From: Lytechinus pictus
Taxonomy: Eukaryota; Echinodermata; Echinoidea; Temnopleuroida; Toxopneustidae
Reading direction: 5' to 3'
Assembly: GCF_037042905.1 (NCBI RefSeq)
Contig: NC_087258.1
Location: 6,054,501-6,118,500 of the forward strand
DNA length: 64,000 nucleotides
A program made the position numbers and the translations under genes. Positions 11,441-23,800 of the stretch are shown here, in pieces. The notes beneath the pieces were generated by a model that was not told the DNA's origin, made no database searches, and saw only the letters and a program-made list of their open reading frames with translations. Position 1 is the first letter of the stretch; each line of letters starts with the position of its first letter.

Positions 11441-12790
11441 TATTGATCATTTTGATCCACCACATGCACCAAACATTGGCATAATGATGTGTTGTGGGGT
11501 GGCAGCTTCACTCCCAAAAATTAATCAACATTTGTAAATTTCATCCAATTTATTTTTACTATCTTGCCGATTTCACTTTTCAGACACCAAATCAATTACA
11601 ATTCAATTTTTTGGTCTCTCACATATTTCCCATTTAGTGCCCTGTACCCAAATTTCAGCCCACTCAAAAAGAGTGTTCCATTATGCCACTGATGGGAAGT
11701 GTTCATACATGTATGGTGCATTGTACTGGATTAAAGTTGTCAGCTATCAATAAGCAGGCTGACCTATTGGCCTGTTGTAGCTGGCAGCAGTATTAAATGC
11801 ATATCTACTGAATCCGACTGTAACCCATACGGATCAATGTGTCTCCAATATTGGTGCAGTTTTGGTTGATCCAAAATGCCAAAAATGACACATTACATTG
11901 TGAGAGAAGAGAAAAGGAAGACATGTTAATATGGAAAACGTTTGTTCCATTTCCAATGCAGGTAATTGTTCTTTTCTCTATATAAAAAAAAAAATAATGA
12001 CATTAAATGGTGGCATGTAATCATCATATACTTATGCATACTAGGAGGTTTCCAGTAAATATTGTTATCATGATTTATTTTAATTAGTCTTGAATATTTT
12101 TTTAATCAATTTACACAAAAAAAGCTATATAACTTTACCTTCCCCACCCTTCTTTGAGAAAAAAAGTGAAAAGGAATTTTTTGTGAGAAGCAAACAGCAA
12201 AATATTATTAAGAAAATTTAGAAATCTTATGTAAACAGGAATTCGTTTTTTTTTTTTGGGGGGGGGGCACATCAAGAAGGGCATAAATTTTGTTTTGCTT
12301 TTTTAAAAAGAATAGGACATAATGTAATATGATACAGATAAGTTTGCATGGAAAAATAAAATATTTGTCATTTACAGGAAATTATCTTTATAATATAGAC
12401 ACTTAAAAAACCCTCTGCTGTAATAACGTATCAAAATATGTACATAATTCTACACTAAGTGAGTTATAAATATCTATATCTATTATATTTTTATATAGAA
12501 GAATTGTCATGATAATTAAAAAAAGTTACTGTTTTCAGCACATTGCACATTTTATTTGACTTCTTTCCAGGGGGGTAGCAAAGCATTATGAATAGCATAA
12601 AATTATGCTTAAAATGCCAAGAAATTTCAGAAATATGATACCTGAAAGAACACAATTGATCTAACCAACAGGGATATTTGTGCAGTTTTGTCTTTTAATC
12701 AAACACTTTGTGAAACACCTCCACCCTCTTGAATAAGCATGCTTTTTATTCAACATCTGATGCCAGTTGGCTTGTTTGCTTGTTAATCTT
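11441..12790. other. AT-rich intergenic sequence
   Basis: No gene or clear repeat recognised. Homopolymer runs occur near 12247-12268. Confidence 0.4.
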
Positions 12791-12791
12791 G

Positions 12792-13860
12792 TGGGGGTGT
12801 CATGGTCTAGTGGTTTTGACTCTCATCTTTCAATCTGAGGGACGTGGGTTCAATTCCATGCCATGGCGTGCTTTCCTTCAGCAAGAAATTTATGGACATT
12901 GTGCTGCACTCAACTCAGGCGCGGTGAATGGATACCTGGCGCCAATTTATTCCTTGAAACCATGGACCTATGAAGAGATGGACATTCATCGCTTATATAA
13001 TGAATTCACTAACATGTGACTGTAAATAATTTGTCATCTGAATAACATTCTCTTCATACTAGTCTTCTTTGGTCCTATGATCCTCACTGTGAGAAGGGAC
13101 TGAAGCAGTTAGTGATTGGACATTTATATTTCACAAATTATATGCGCAGTTGACAACAAATCAATGAAATAATGGAAAATCAATGTGCAGTTTTTGTTTA
13201 CCTTTGTTAATCTTAGTTCCATGTGTTTTATTTGGGGAAATGTCTGCATATTTTAATATAGAGGCAATATTGTGATTGTTTACCATTTAAAATTCAATTT
13301 TCCCAAGTTTCTCCATAATATTCCAGATATACGTGGCACATAACATGTATAGATCGTGTATCCCTGTGTTATTGAGGTCCTTATGTGTGAGCGGTAGATA
13401 GCGGATCGAATAATATCATATTTTATATCATAAAAATTGTCTGCTCCTCAAGTTTGCTGCTCCAGTATGAAGCATGTTGACTGACAGGAACATGCTCAAA
13501 CAGGGTATCAGCCAACAAAAATCAAGACCGGGTAAATGTTCCGTCTTTGAGTGATCAGATACCCTTGGTAGTCATGGTAATTGCTATTGTTACAACACCT
13601 GTATGTTCTCATTAAGATGCGCATAACCAGGTGATGGTGACTATCATTGGATCAAAGAAATGCTCGCGTTAATCGTCCATCTCTTCATAGGTCCATGTTG
13701 AAACAAAGAGCGCATTACAACAGCTACTCTGCTAAAGCCAGGGTAATTATGCTGCATTGCTGTAGAGCGCTTAAAGAGTTCTGATAAAGTAAGTCTTATG
13801 TGCTATATACGCAAGCATAATTATCATTATTGTTATTATTAAACTTTCAAAGAATAGTAG
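12792..13860 (+). repeat. tRNA-derived SINE, interrupted by a 737 bp element
   Basis: The head has an A-box-like TGGTCTAGTGG and a B box GGGTTCAATTCC, then CCATGGCGTGCTTTCCTTC and CATTGTGCTGCACTCAACTC, shared with the other copies. The SINE body stops at 12960 and continues from 13698 (AAAGAGCGCATTAC) to a TTATTATT tail. Confidence 0.8.
12961..13697. mobile_element. 737 bp TIR element nested inside a SINE
   Basis: Has 23 bp perfect terminal inverted repeats (12961-12983 and 13675-13697, beginning CATGGACCTATGAAGAGATG), flanked by the 7 bp direct repeat TTGAAAC (12954-12960, 13698-13704). The SINE resumes on the far side. No coding capacity. Confidence 0.85.
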
Positions 13861-13894
13861 TTACACCCCCTGAAAGTGGGGGAAGGGGTGTATT

Positions 13895-14165
13895 CTCAAT
13901 TAATCATACCCCATCGGCATCCCCACGATTAGGCATGCCGACTCAATCGATATGTTTACCTGGTTTGATTCCCAATGTGTCGGTATGCTAATGTCCTTCG
14001 ATAAGACATTTACCCTCATTACTAGATCTCTAGCTTGTAGGCCTTAGATTACGGTATATTTTGGGCAATTTCATCCCTGATATGATATAGGCACAGCAAA
14101 GTTTTCAGCAGGTTCAAATCCCCGAGTCACACATGCTGCTTGCATGTAGGTGATTGCAACAAGTA
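13895..14165 (+). repeat. Second SINE-like repeat
   Basis: Holds GGTTTGATTCCC (B-box-like) followed by ATGTCCTTCGATAAGACATT, a segment typical of tRNA-SINE bodies, and a further GGTTCAAATCC at about 14111. The borders are unclear. Confidence 0.45.
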
Positions 14166-14724
14166 ATTGGCCTGGACCAATGTTTTACTGCTATCAGGAG
14201 CATCAAGCCATCAAAAATTTTAGTAATGAGATGCATCAGGTGAATATGGGCCGGCCAAAATAATCTTTAAAGCTCAAATCTTAAGTAAGATAAAAGAGGG
14301 GTATCAAGTATAACCCAGGACCAAGAATACACGCTTAATTAGCAACTGATCGCACTGTTGATTCTTAGGATTAATCACACATGAAAATCAATGTATTCAA
14401 TCGTAGAAATCAGCCCCGTTTTATCAATCGCTAAGCTTCAAAGCACCGGGTCACCTACAAGTCTCCAACGAAGTGAAACAGTGCGCTCAAATAATTAATA
14501 TTTCCTGCAAATGTGATATGCTCAAGTTCAGAGCTTAAAGTAATAAACTTACAAAATCATTTTAAAAAATAATCAAATCATGGACTAATAAAAAAGGAAA
14601 AGTAACCCAGAATTTCCAGATTTTTTTTATATTATTACTCTTGCAACTGTGTGTCATGTACTCTGATTACCTCTGACAGTCACCTCAGGACTTATAGACT
14701 TACATCCAAATCCAATGTCATGGA
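14165..14724 (-). other. Likely ADPRH 3' untranslated region and flank
   Basis: Lies directly downstream of the ADPRH stop on the minus strand. I could not place a convincing polyadenylation signal. Confidence 0.4.
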
Positions 14725-14847
14725 TTAACTTGAATCTTTTGTCACTTCGCTCTCAGATGCTTGGCTTTCGGTTGCTTTCCTTTCTTCTTCAGCGACATGG
14801 TAGAGTTTTTCTCCTAATTCTTCCAGCTGAGATCTGTATTCAAGGTT
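14725..14847 (-). CDS. ADPRH: ADPRH terminal coding exon 7
   Basis: Begins after TTTTGCAG with [21 protein letters not shown], matching the C-terminal helix of ARH1, then a polar tail ending VTKDSS and TAA at 14727-14725. The exon starts in phase 0. Confidence 0.92.
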   Translation of the reverse strand, partial: NLEYRSQLEELGEKLYHVAEEERKATESQASESEVTKDSS

Positions 14848-17800
14848 CTGCAAAACATAAGGAAATAAAACTGTAACAAAACAACCAAGACACTGACAAC
14901 CCTTACTTAACTGGGAGGTTGGTCAATTTGAACCCCCCTTCATGAATTTTGGCACTAAACCGCCGTGCGACAAATTTTTACCGTGCCACTTGCTGACTTT
15001 TTACTTTGAAGTCTTGCGCATCTTTTAAGACTAAATTTGCAATGCCCGAATACATGGTTCCGAAATCACGCAACATTTTAGAAGTGCATGTCAACAAAAA
15101 TAAAGAAAAAATATATGATTATTTTTTACTTTTGCAGGTTTAAGTGGATTTTTTATATGCTATTTATGATTGCAAAATTGTCCCCAATACAGTTTATAAA
15201 AAAACAGAAAAAAAAAAAGGTTTGAAAAGATAATACAGTCTCGTAGTTTACATCCGGCTCTTCACAGATGCAAATTTTCACAGCGATCATGCAATCAGCA
15301 ACCAAGATCTAAAGGCGGGTCATATACCCCCCTCCCCCCAGTATATCCTAGTCTAAAATAGCACAGTTGAATTTAAAGGTATTGTTTAACTTTGTGAGCA
15401 GCAGATTTAAAAAATTCTCAAACCAAGATGAAACATGTGTACAAGTGCATGTATTAGAACTAATAAACCCTGAAAACAACCATTATTGAGAATGAAAAGC
15501 CAAAACTACAAGCCAAACCCCGATTTTGTAAATAGGCGTCTTATAGACGCCTAAATAGTACACATAAGTGTATGGGATGAAATTAAGATGGTGTTTTCGG
15601 TCACTTTATATTTCAATTTTTGAAGCACTAAATAATTATTTTCGAATGCAATTTTTTCTGGGCTTCATTTTTGTAACATATCACAGACACAGGTGACAAG
15701 TGTGACCTTCTAGCTCAGATTTTTCTAAAGTCAAACCAATGTTAACCAATCACTTTAATAGCATCAACGCAGCTGAAATGTGTAATGTTGTGACACGGTC
15801 CTAGTTACCTAACAATTGAAGTCTTACAGTAGAAATCAAGACTGAGAGTATGCCATGTTGGAGGCATAGTGAGCAAAAAATGTGAGGGGCTTGACATGGC
15901 ATATTGGGTAAAACTTCTAAAAAGTTACGAGTGTGTTATATATTGACATATTCAGCAAATAAAAAATGATATCACACATGTATTTCACTATTTTCCCCTT
16001 TTCTTTCTATTTTTCTTGGTCATGGATTGGTGGGGTCCATTCCCCTACCCTTCCCATTTATTTGACAGTGCACTATTAGGTTAGTAATGAAATAGAATGC
16101 TTGGCTCATACCATTTTTCTTTCCTTTTATTTCTTCCTTTTTTCCCCCTTTTTTTTGAGGGGGGGGTCATAGAAATTTTGGGGTCTATACACCACCTCCA
16201 TTTATTTGCCAGGGCGTCATTTGGTTTATTTATGAAATGGAATTCTTGGCTTGTGAAAATAATCCCCTTGAAGTATATTCTCCTTGAAACTCTGAAAAAT
16301 CCTTAAAAGGTATTACAGAAAGGCATATTATCACCAATAACATTCCAGTGAAAAAGTTAGAAGATGAGTCAAGATATTCATGTATAAGTTTAGGAGATTT
16401 ATAAATAATTTGAATCAAGCTAAAAAAAAAAAAGAGCTTGATTTGAACAGGTGTACAGTCATGTACATTCGTATCCACTGTGTGTGAGTGTGTCATGTCT
16501 ACATAATAACGATCATTGTCACACCTTGAAGTTGCATTTTGGCACTTGATCCATGCCACAGATGGCGCCCCACCAGCAGCCTGCCATCACACCGGTTGAG
16601 TCGTTATCACCCCCATGTAGCATACCTGCCAGGCATAGCTTCTCCCAAGACCACTCACAGCCAAGTAAGGCATCGTACCTATTATAAGGAGAGCAATCAT
16701 AACGACAGTCAGTCATCAAGATTTTAAATCTGGTATTCGGCAATCGCATTATGTAACTGGGATAACCCCTTTCAAGCTCCTTGCAGCTTTTTGGTTTTTC
16801 CAATATTTCTCATACCTATTAACTATATTATTGATTCAATTATTATGTCTTTATTGTTTGAATGTACACATTTTGTATTGTTTTTATCATGAGAAATATT
16901 TCCAGACTACGGGGATGGCAGGATTCACCTCACACTCACAGAGACCACCCTCATCCCTCTCTACACTGAACTCTACTCGGTGTATTCTCCTCCATCAATC
17001 CAACCCTCACTCCCCTCCACCACCTAATTCTTCCACCACCTAATTCTTCCATGACTTGTTCACCCCCCACCCTTCTCCCCATCTTTCTCAAACATGATCC
17101 CTATCCCTCCTCAACACATGTCCAATGATAATCATAGAGAAATATTATGTGTTAAAAGAAAGATCTACAGTATACTGCTGTTGCAGTGGTCATACTAGAG
17201 TATAAAGATCACCTTGATAAATTTATCATGGAATCAAAATGGCAACAACCAGGAACAGCACCTTCATGCTGCAATGCCTGTCAGTAAGTAAAGCTTAACG
17301 ACCCAGGAGCTCCAAGGGCATCCAGGAATTTTTCAGTTGGTCAAATACTACATGTAGAAATGTGAAGGTAAGTTTCTTTAAAGTTTACCAACATTTTACC
17401 CGAGACTTTATCCACATGACATTTTGTGTTGTAGGACCACCCTGGTGTATCAATGAAGGAACAATTATCATTCCCTTGGGAGTTCTTTAGGCAGCAATTC
17501 CAGAAAAATTGAGCAAACTGCGATGACTTTCTTCTAAACCTACACTACATGGTAGAAGCACAGTATCAATCCGATTCTTTCCAATAAACTTCAGGCATTC
17601 TCGGGAGCTTTTCATTCTGATACAAAATAGTGATTTTAACTATTGATATAAGCAAATCCTTGCATCTGATTGGCTCAGAACATTTAAGTCAGTGAAAGTG
17701 ACTATTTTTTTCATGAAGCACTCCTTACATGTAGGTTACTACTTATCATGTGAATGAGACGGTCAACCAGAAAGGGCATAGCCACAGTGCCTATCATCAG

Positions 17801-20800
17801 TATTATACAAATAACGACTGCTCTGCTCTGAGTGCACTGGGTCATATTAGAGCATGCAATAACTTCAGTAATTGTCAGAAGCCACAATGAGCAGTAGAGT
17901 GGCTTTGGACAATTCTGAAGTTATCAAATGGGCTATCATTATTATAACATTTATACCACTATTTGAAACATTGATCCTTGAGACTTTATGCATGTTGGTT
18001 GGAATGTTCACATCAAATGCTATTACATTTTTTTCAAAAATCCAATCGCAGCAACAGATTGTGAACTGTGTGCTGGTTTCAATCATGGTTCCTCATAGTA
18101 TACTTACGCAATCATGGGTGCATCATGTCCGCTTGATCCTCCCCATCCCCTGAAGCTGAGACTCTTGTAGAAGGCATCCCTCTCGACGACATCATATTTT
18201 TCTGGGAATCGTGCTTTGGTGGCATCGTCCCCATCAATGCCCCTCTCCTGGAGATAAGATGTCCACTTATCCGTGAAGTACGGCCATGCCTCTTTGTTCT
18301 CCTTGACATCACGGCCTACAGATCGGACATAGTCCAGGACTTTGGGGAGTTCCGCGACGAGTCTCCGCCCCCAGGAAATGACTTGGACACCCTGGATGGC
18401 GTAGGATGTGAAGAGAGCGGTGGCAAAGGATCCAAGGTAACCGGTGGGGCAGTTGTGGGTCATGCGTCCAGATTCCACACTTACCATGATAAGGTCCTGG
18501 AGCTGGTCAGGCCTGGGGTAACGAAGACCAATGCACATAGCTCTCATGGCAGCCCCGCAACCTCCTCCTCTAGGAAAAAAATACAATGGAAAAGAATAAT
18601 TAAGACTACCGGGTAATAGCAAATCAAGACAAGGAAACTTTTTGTAACACGTAATTCAAATCTCAAGATCTCTGCATTTTAGAGTGGCAATTGGCATTTG
18701 AATTTACATTTTCTATGAATATTTTCTGGTTCCAAACGTAGATGACAATACAGGGTGTTTCTAAAAAAGGAACTGAAGTTCAAAGGCCAACTAGATCTAT
18801 ATCAAAATACATGTAATTCTTGTGATTTATTCACTAAAATATGAAGTAACTCATTAGATTTAATTTGACACCTTGCTTGCATCAACAATGTCATTGGTCA
18901 CAGAGTTATGGTCTTTTTAAAGTGAAGAGTACAGGTACAAAACCTGCAATCGCATCCTGTTATAATAACCTACTTTGGGCAGCTTTGTTGAAAGAGCAAG
19001 ACTACCCAAAAAACAAAAAAAAAGTTTATTTGAGAAAAAAGAAAAACATCGCACAAGCTTTAATAATATGGAAAATTTCATCAAAATCGGCTATAAAATA
19101 AGTTTACCAAGATGAGCACATGCAGAGACAGTGTATTATTATTTCTTGGAAACAGGCCCTACACCTAGCTCAAATGCCATGCTTAATTCATTCTGCAGCA
19201 GATAAAGATTCTCAAAGAGAATTGTATTCTTTTACTAATACATACCAACGGTTGGTCAGTTTATTGGATTCTCTTCAAATTCAATTGTAGATTGTTACCA
19301 CAACTGGCTAGTTTAAAAAGGGATGGTGCTACGGGGGGGGGGGGTGCAACTGCTTCCCTGTGATTTTTCTAGTGACACAAATGCAGGGGAAAAATAGAGG
19401 TATGGCACATGTAACTCCTCCCAATTGAGTCATTCATGTGTTAAATCTGCTTTAGTTCAAACTACAGGGTAGCAGGATTTACCTCACACTCACAGAGATT
19501 CCCTCACCCCCCCCCCCCACACTCCCCTCCCTCCCATTTCTCTATCAGGTGCATCCTTCTCCCTCAACCCAACCATCCTATTCTCCTCCACCACTTGCTT
19601 CTTGTCTTTTTCAGTCACCCCCTTCCCCTCATCCCTATTGTTTACTTTACCCTCTAATACCACAATTCACTGGTCCTACCCCTCTTTAGGGGAATCCAGC
19701 CTTGGCCATAAAATGTTGTGTTGGGAAGGAGAAAAATAAATTAAACAGAATGGCGAAAGTTTGAAAGAAATCGGACAAGCAATAGGAAAGTTATAGCTGC
19801 TTTAAAATTGAGATCACTAATAGTATGTAGATTTCAAATTGGCAACTGGCTAAGTAAATTATGACAAGGGGCAAGGACAACTTTCCCATAGGCCATGTAC
19901 TTTATTATCAGGGATTTGTGGTTTTCTCCTAAGTACCCATTCCCCTGGGGCAGTAATCTAAATATAATCCAGGTAGTATATTGTTTTATGTCCTCATGAA
20001 AGAAAAATATAATTTGAAATAAAGCTTTTGGGAAAAATGAAATTTTAGCCATAATATGTATTGGGGTACATGGAAGAGTAGTCCTTGCCTTACATCACTA
20101 TGACATCCCATATGCGGCCAATATGAAGTCTCCATGGGTATAGTGATTACCAATATTTATAACTTTTAAAAATTCATAACTTTCTTGTTGTTTGTCCAAT
20201 ATTGTTCAAACTTTCACCTATCAACTTGTCTGATTTTTCTTTTTCTAATAAAAACAAGTTTTTATTTGGGTTGAATTCCCCTTTAACTCAACATTAGGCC
20301 TGAACAAACTGTATGTTGCCCTTATCCTACCGAAAGTAAAATGAGAAAAAAAACATGATTGCTATTAAATATCATACCCAATATAAATACAAATGCAATG
20401 TTTCATGACAAAGTGTTAGATTTGCGCAAAGAATTTGTTCAAATTTGAACTCATTGGTTTAATGCATTTCAACATGTTTGACTGCATAAAACATAAAATC
20501 TTATGTGTGATTTTCTTCGTGCAGTGCAGGAGCAAAGGTATTATAAAAAAAAAAGAGAAAACTGACCGACCCAATTTTACAATTTTGGGCTTATGAGGGC
20601 AACAGAACAGTATTTTAGGCCTTAGGATCATGTCTCACCTCTTGTTGAATGGACCGATGTAGCCATCTGGCTTGGCCAAGTTGAACCGACTGATGGCGTA
20701 GGTAGTTGTGTTCCCTTTAAATCAAAATTTGAAAATAGAAATGAACACAATTAAAGGTAATAGAATAGAACTGTGGTAATCGCGAATGAATCCTACTGAA

Positions 20801-23800
20801 GTTATACCAATTTCATAGCATGCATAAAAAGATATGTGCGTGACAGGGATAAAGGAGCCCTGGAAAAGCTCTCATTCATTGTAATGTTAAAAGCTTATCC
20901 AATGTTGAATATTAATGAAGTAAGTTGTGAAAGGTAAGCCCCCCGAAAAAAACAAAAAAATAATAATAATAATAATAAAATAAAGAATACAAATAAATAA
21001 AAAATAAATAAGTAAATAAAGAAGTAAGTAAGTAAATAAATTATTACATTATTTGCTTGTGATTGAACTCAAATGGAGAACAGTGACACCACCGTTAAGA
21101 GAGACAAGGTTATTTTTTTACTTTTATATTTCAGCCATTTCAGAGTTTAGTTTTCTCAAATTAATGGTAAATGTATTATAGTTTAGTAATCTAAGATCAT
21201 ATTGTGGGATCAAATTCTTTCAAGCAACATGTATTCTTTCTAGGGCATGAGTTTGGTCCTGAGAAGGACGTCAAAAAATTGAAGTTTCGACCAGAACATT
21301 CTTGCCTTCTTTGGGAAAAATTGGGTAAATTTTTAGTTGGGGATCCAAAAGAAAATAATAGCGAGTTATTGCATCACTACACAGAAAAATTAAAAACACA
21401 GGAAATGTATTGAAAAAGCCTCTCAAATGACAATGAACAGCTAGGTCTTTGTCGAAAACTGATGAACCGGAACAGCAGTTCGTCCTATGTTTTGGAACTG
21501 ACAAAAAATTGCAATTTTGTTAGTCTATGATAAAACTGTTTTGATTCACTAATTATTGACAAAGAGCTCTTTGTTGCTCATCGTCATACAGTCAGGCAGC
21601 AAGCTCTGAAAAAGTAGCTTCTTTTATCCAAGTGATATTCATGACTAGAGGGTTTTTGCATAGTTAATGAGCTTGGTGCGAACCAAAACACCTCTTTTTA
21701 TTCGGCCATTGCTGCTCTAAATATTGACCAAATTTCATGTTTTTGGTATCTTTGTAAAGAAGAAGAATAATTCTTTCAGGTCATGTGTTCTGATTTTTAA
21801 AAGGATGTTGTAATATAGGGAAAACTTTTGATCTAAAACATGAAACAAAATAATTTTTTCATGCAACAAAAGTTGTTGTTTTCACACTTAATTTCTGTTT
21901 GAGCACAAATGATTTTTAGATCATGATAAAGCTTAATATCTAAGCTTTAATATGATATAATTTTTATGAGAAGATGTATTTTAGATGGGTCAGCAGCCAG
22001 CTTTTCATAGGCCAGCAGCTCAAAAACAAGAATACTGCGCTCTGATTGGTCATAGAGACCACACACCCACGCAAATGCCAATGTTCCCCTCACTGGGCCT
22101 CTGCAAGGTCACACTCACCATGTGGTAATCTCTTCAAATTACCCGCGCCTGTTTGTTTTGAAAACAGTATTCAGCCAATCAGAACTCTGGATTTTATGTT
22201 ACTCAGAAATTTCAGAAATCTCGTCTTGCATCTTGATGGAAAAAGCTGGCTGCTGACCCATCTAAAAGATGCCACATATCAAGAGTGACATTGTAAGAAA
22301 GTATAGAGTTTGAGCTTTCTGATGATATAAATAATGTTGGTGCCTAAAACACAAAATGTTTCACAATTTGCAAGTCAAAACAGAGGAAGAAAATTCTGTT
22401 TGATGCATCTTTTCAGGTAAAAAATTCACTTATTTATCAAAATATTTCATTCAAAAGAAATGACCAATATGAAAGAGTAACATTAACTCTTGCCCATGGT
22501 ACAAAAAAAATCAATATTACTCAAGGAGAAAGTGGTTAAATTCTTTAAGAAAGTCTCACAATTCACGAGATTTTGCAGGGACATGAATTCAGCCATGAGA
22601 GGACTTGGATAAATCTTGCTCATTTGCTCATTAACACAGGGGCTTGCCGACTGACTGTCATAAAGGGTAATTCATTTTCTATGTAGTCGAAAGCAGTCTT
22701 TGGTGCAGTGTGCAAACTTCCTAATAAATCACCTGGAGCTCTGCCCTTCATATCACGCACACCTTTCCTGTACTCGGCTGCAAACTCCAGGTAAAGCTTG
22801 TCACCGATTGGCTTCCCACTCAGAAGAGCTGCAATGTAAATAATGATAATGTTTATATCAATAATATCAATAGTAACAATAATATTGATAATAATAATGA
22901 TAATAATAATAATATGCAATAATTTAGCCAGAATCTACTTAGAAATAATCTATTCTGAGGTGCACTATACCACAGCTTTAGCTTGAACTGCCGTTTTCTA
23001 GCGCTGTAAAAGCAAGGAATTACTCCTACCCATTACCCTCACCTGGGTGGAGTGCTGCACAATGTAGGTAAATTTCTTGCTACAGGAAAACACACCATGG
23101 CTATGAATCGAACCCACATCCCTCAGATTGAAAGAGTCATAACCACAAGACCATGACACCCCCAATAATAATAATAATAATGATAGTAATATTGATAATG
23201 GGTAATTCAATAAAATATATACAGTATGCAACCCCCTATATGTGGGACCTTCATAAAATTTTCTGTCTCTGATTTCTTGTTCTTTTGACAGTCTGTAATG
23301 CTCTTAACACTAAATAGACTGGGCTATTTCGATGCCTAAGAAGACTGGGGGGGCTAATTCAGCCCCCCCCCCCTTATGATCTCGGCTGTCGATCGCGCGA
23401 TCGTGACGAAAATTGGCACGCGCGATACCCATGGCATTATCTACAAAACTATAATATCAAATTCTGCGAAAAAACTCATTGCTCATTAATTATGCTAATT
23501 TATGCATAAAATCTTAAGTTTGCTCTAATAAATAAAATGCCCCTTAAATGTGCTAATTTTTGTTTCACATACTCTAAATAGGCATCTGATCAAATTATTT
23601 TTCAAAAATTTCAACATCACATTTATTTTCTTATGTATTCTGTTGTTTTCTAAATTTCTTATGTATTTCTCTGTTTTTCGACTTTTTGTTTTTTATTGTT
23701 TTTTCAATGGAAATTGTCAGGGACTTTATTTTGACCATAAAAAAGATAAAATTAATTGATTTTAAGCAGTAAAAGGAAAAATAATGATACATTTATGAAT

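Noticed and set aside
12792-12860. Possible tRNA gene
   Set aside because: A and B boxes are present, but the body and TTATT tail mark a SINE repeated at four other places, and a cloverleaf acceptor stem is not convincing.
16097-16306. Hydrophobic FF-rich frame resembling a membrane protein
   Set aside because: It is driven by a TTTCCTTTT-rich tract within an ADPRH intron.
22620-22732. Continuation of ADPRH exon 3 through [12 protein letters not shown]
   Set aside because: The frame is open, but splicing at CCAG|GTGATT restores the conserved APG-N junction with exon 4. The extension also runs into the transposon terminus.
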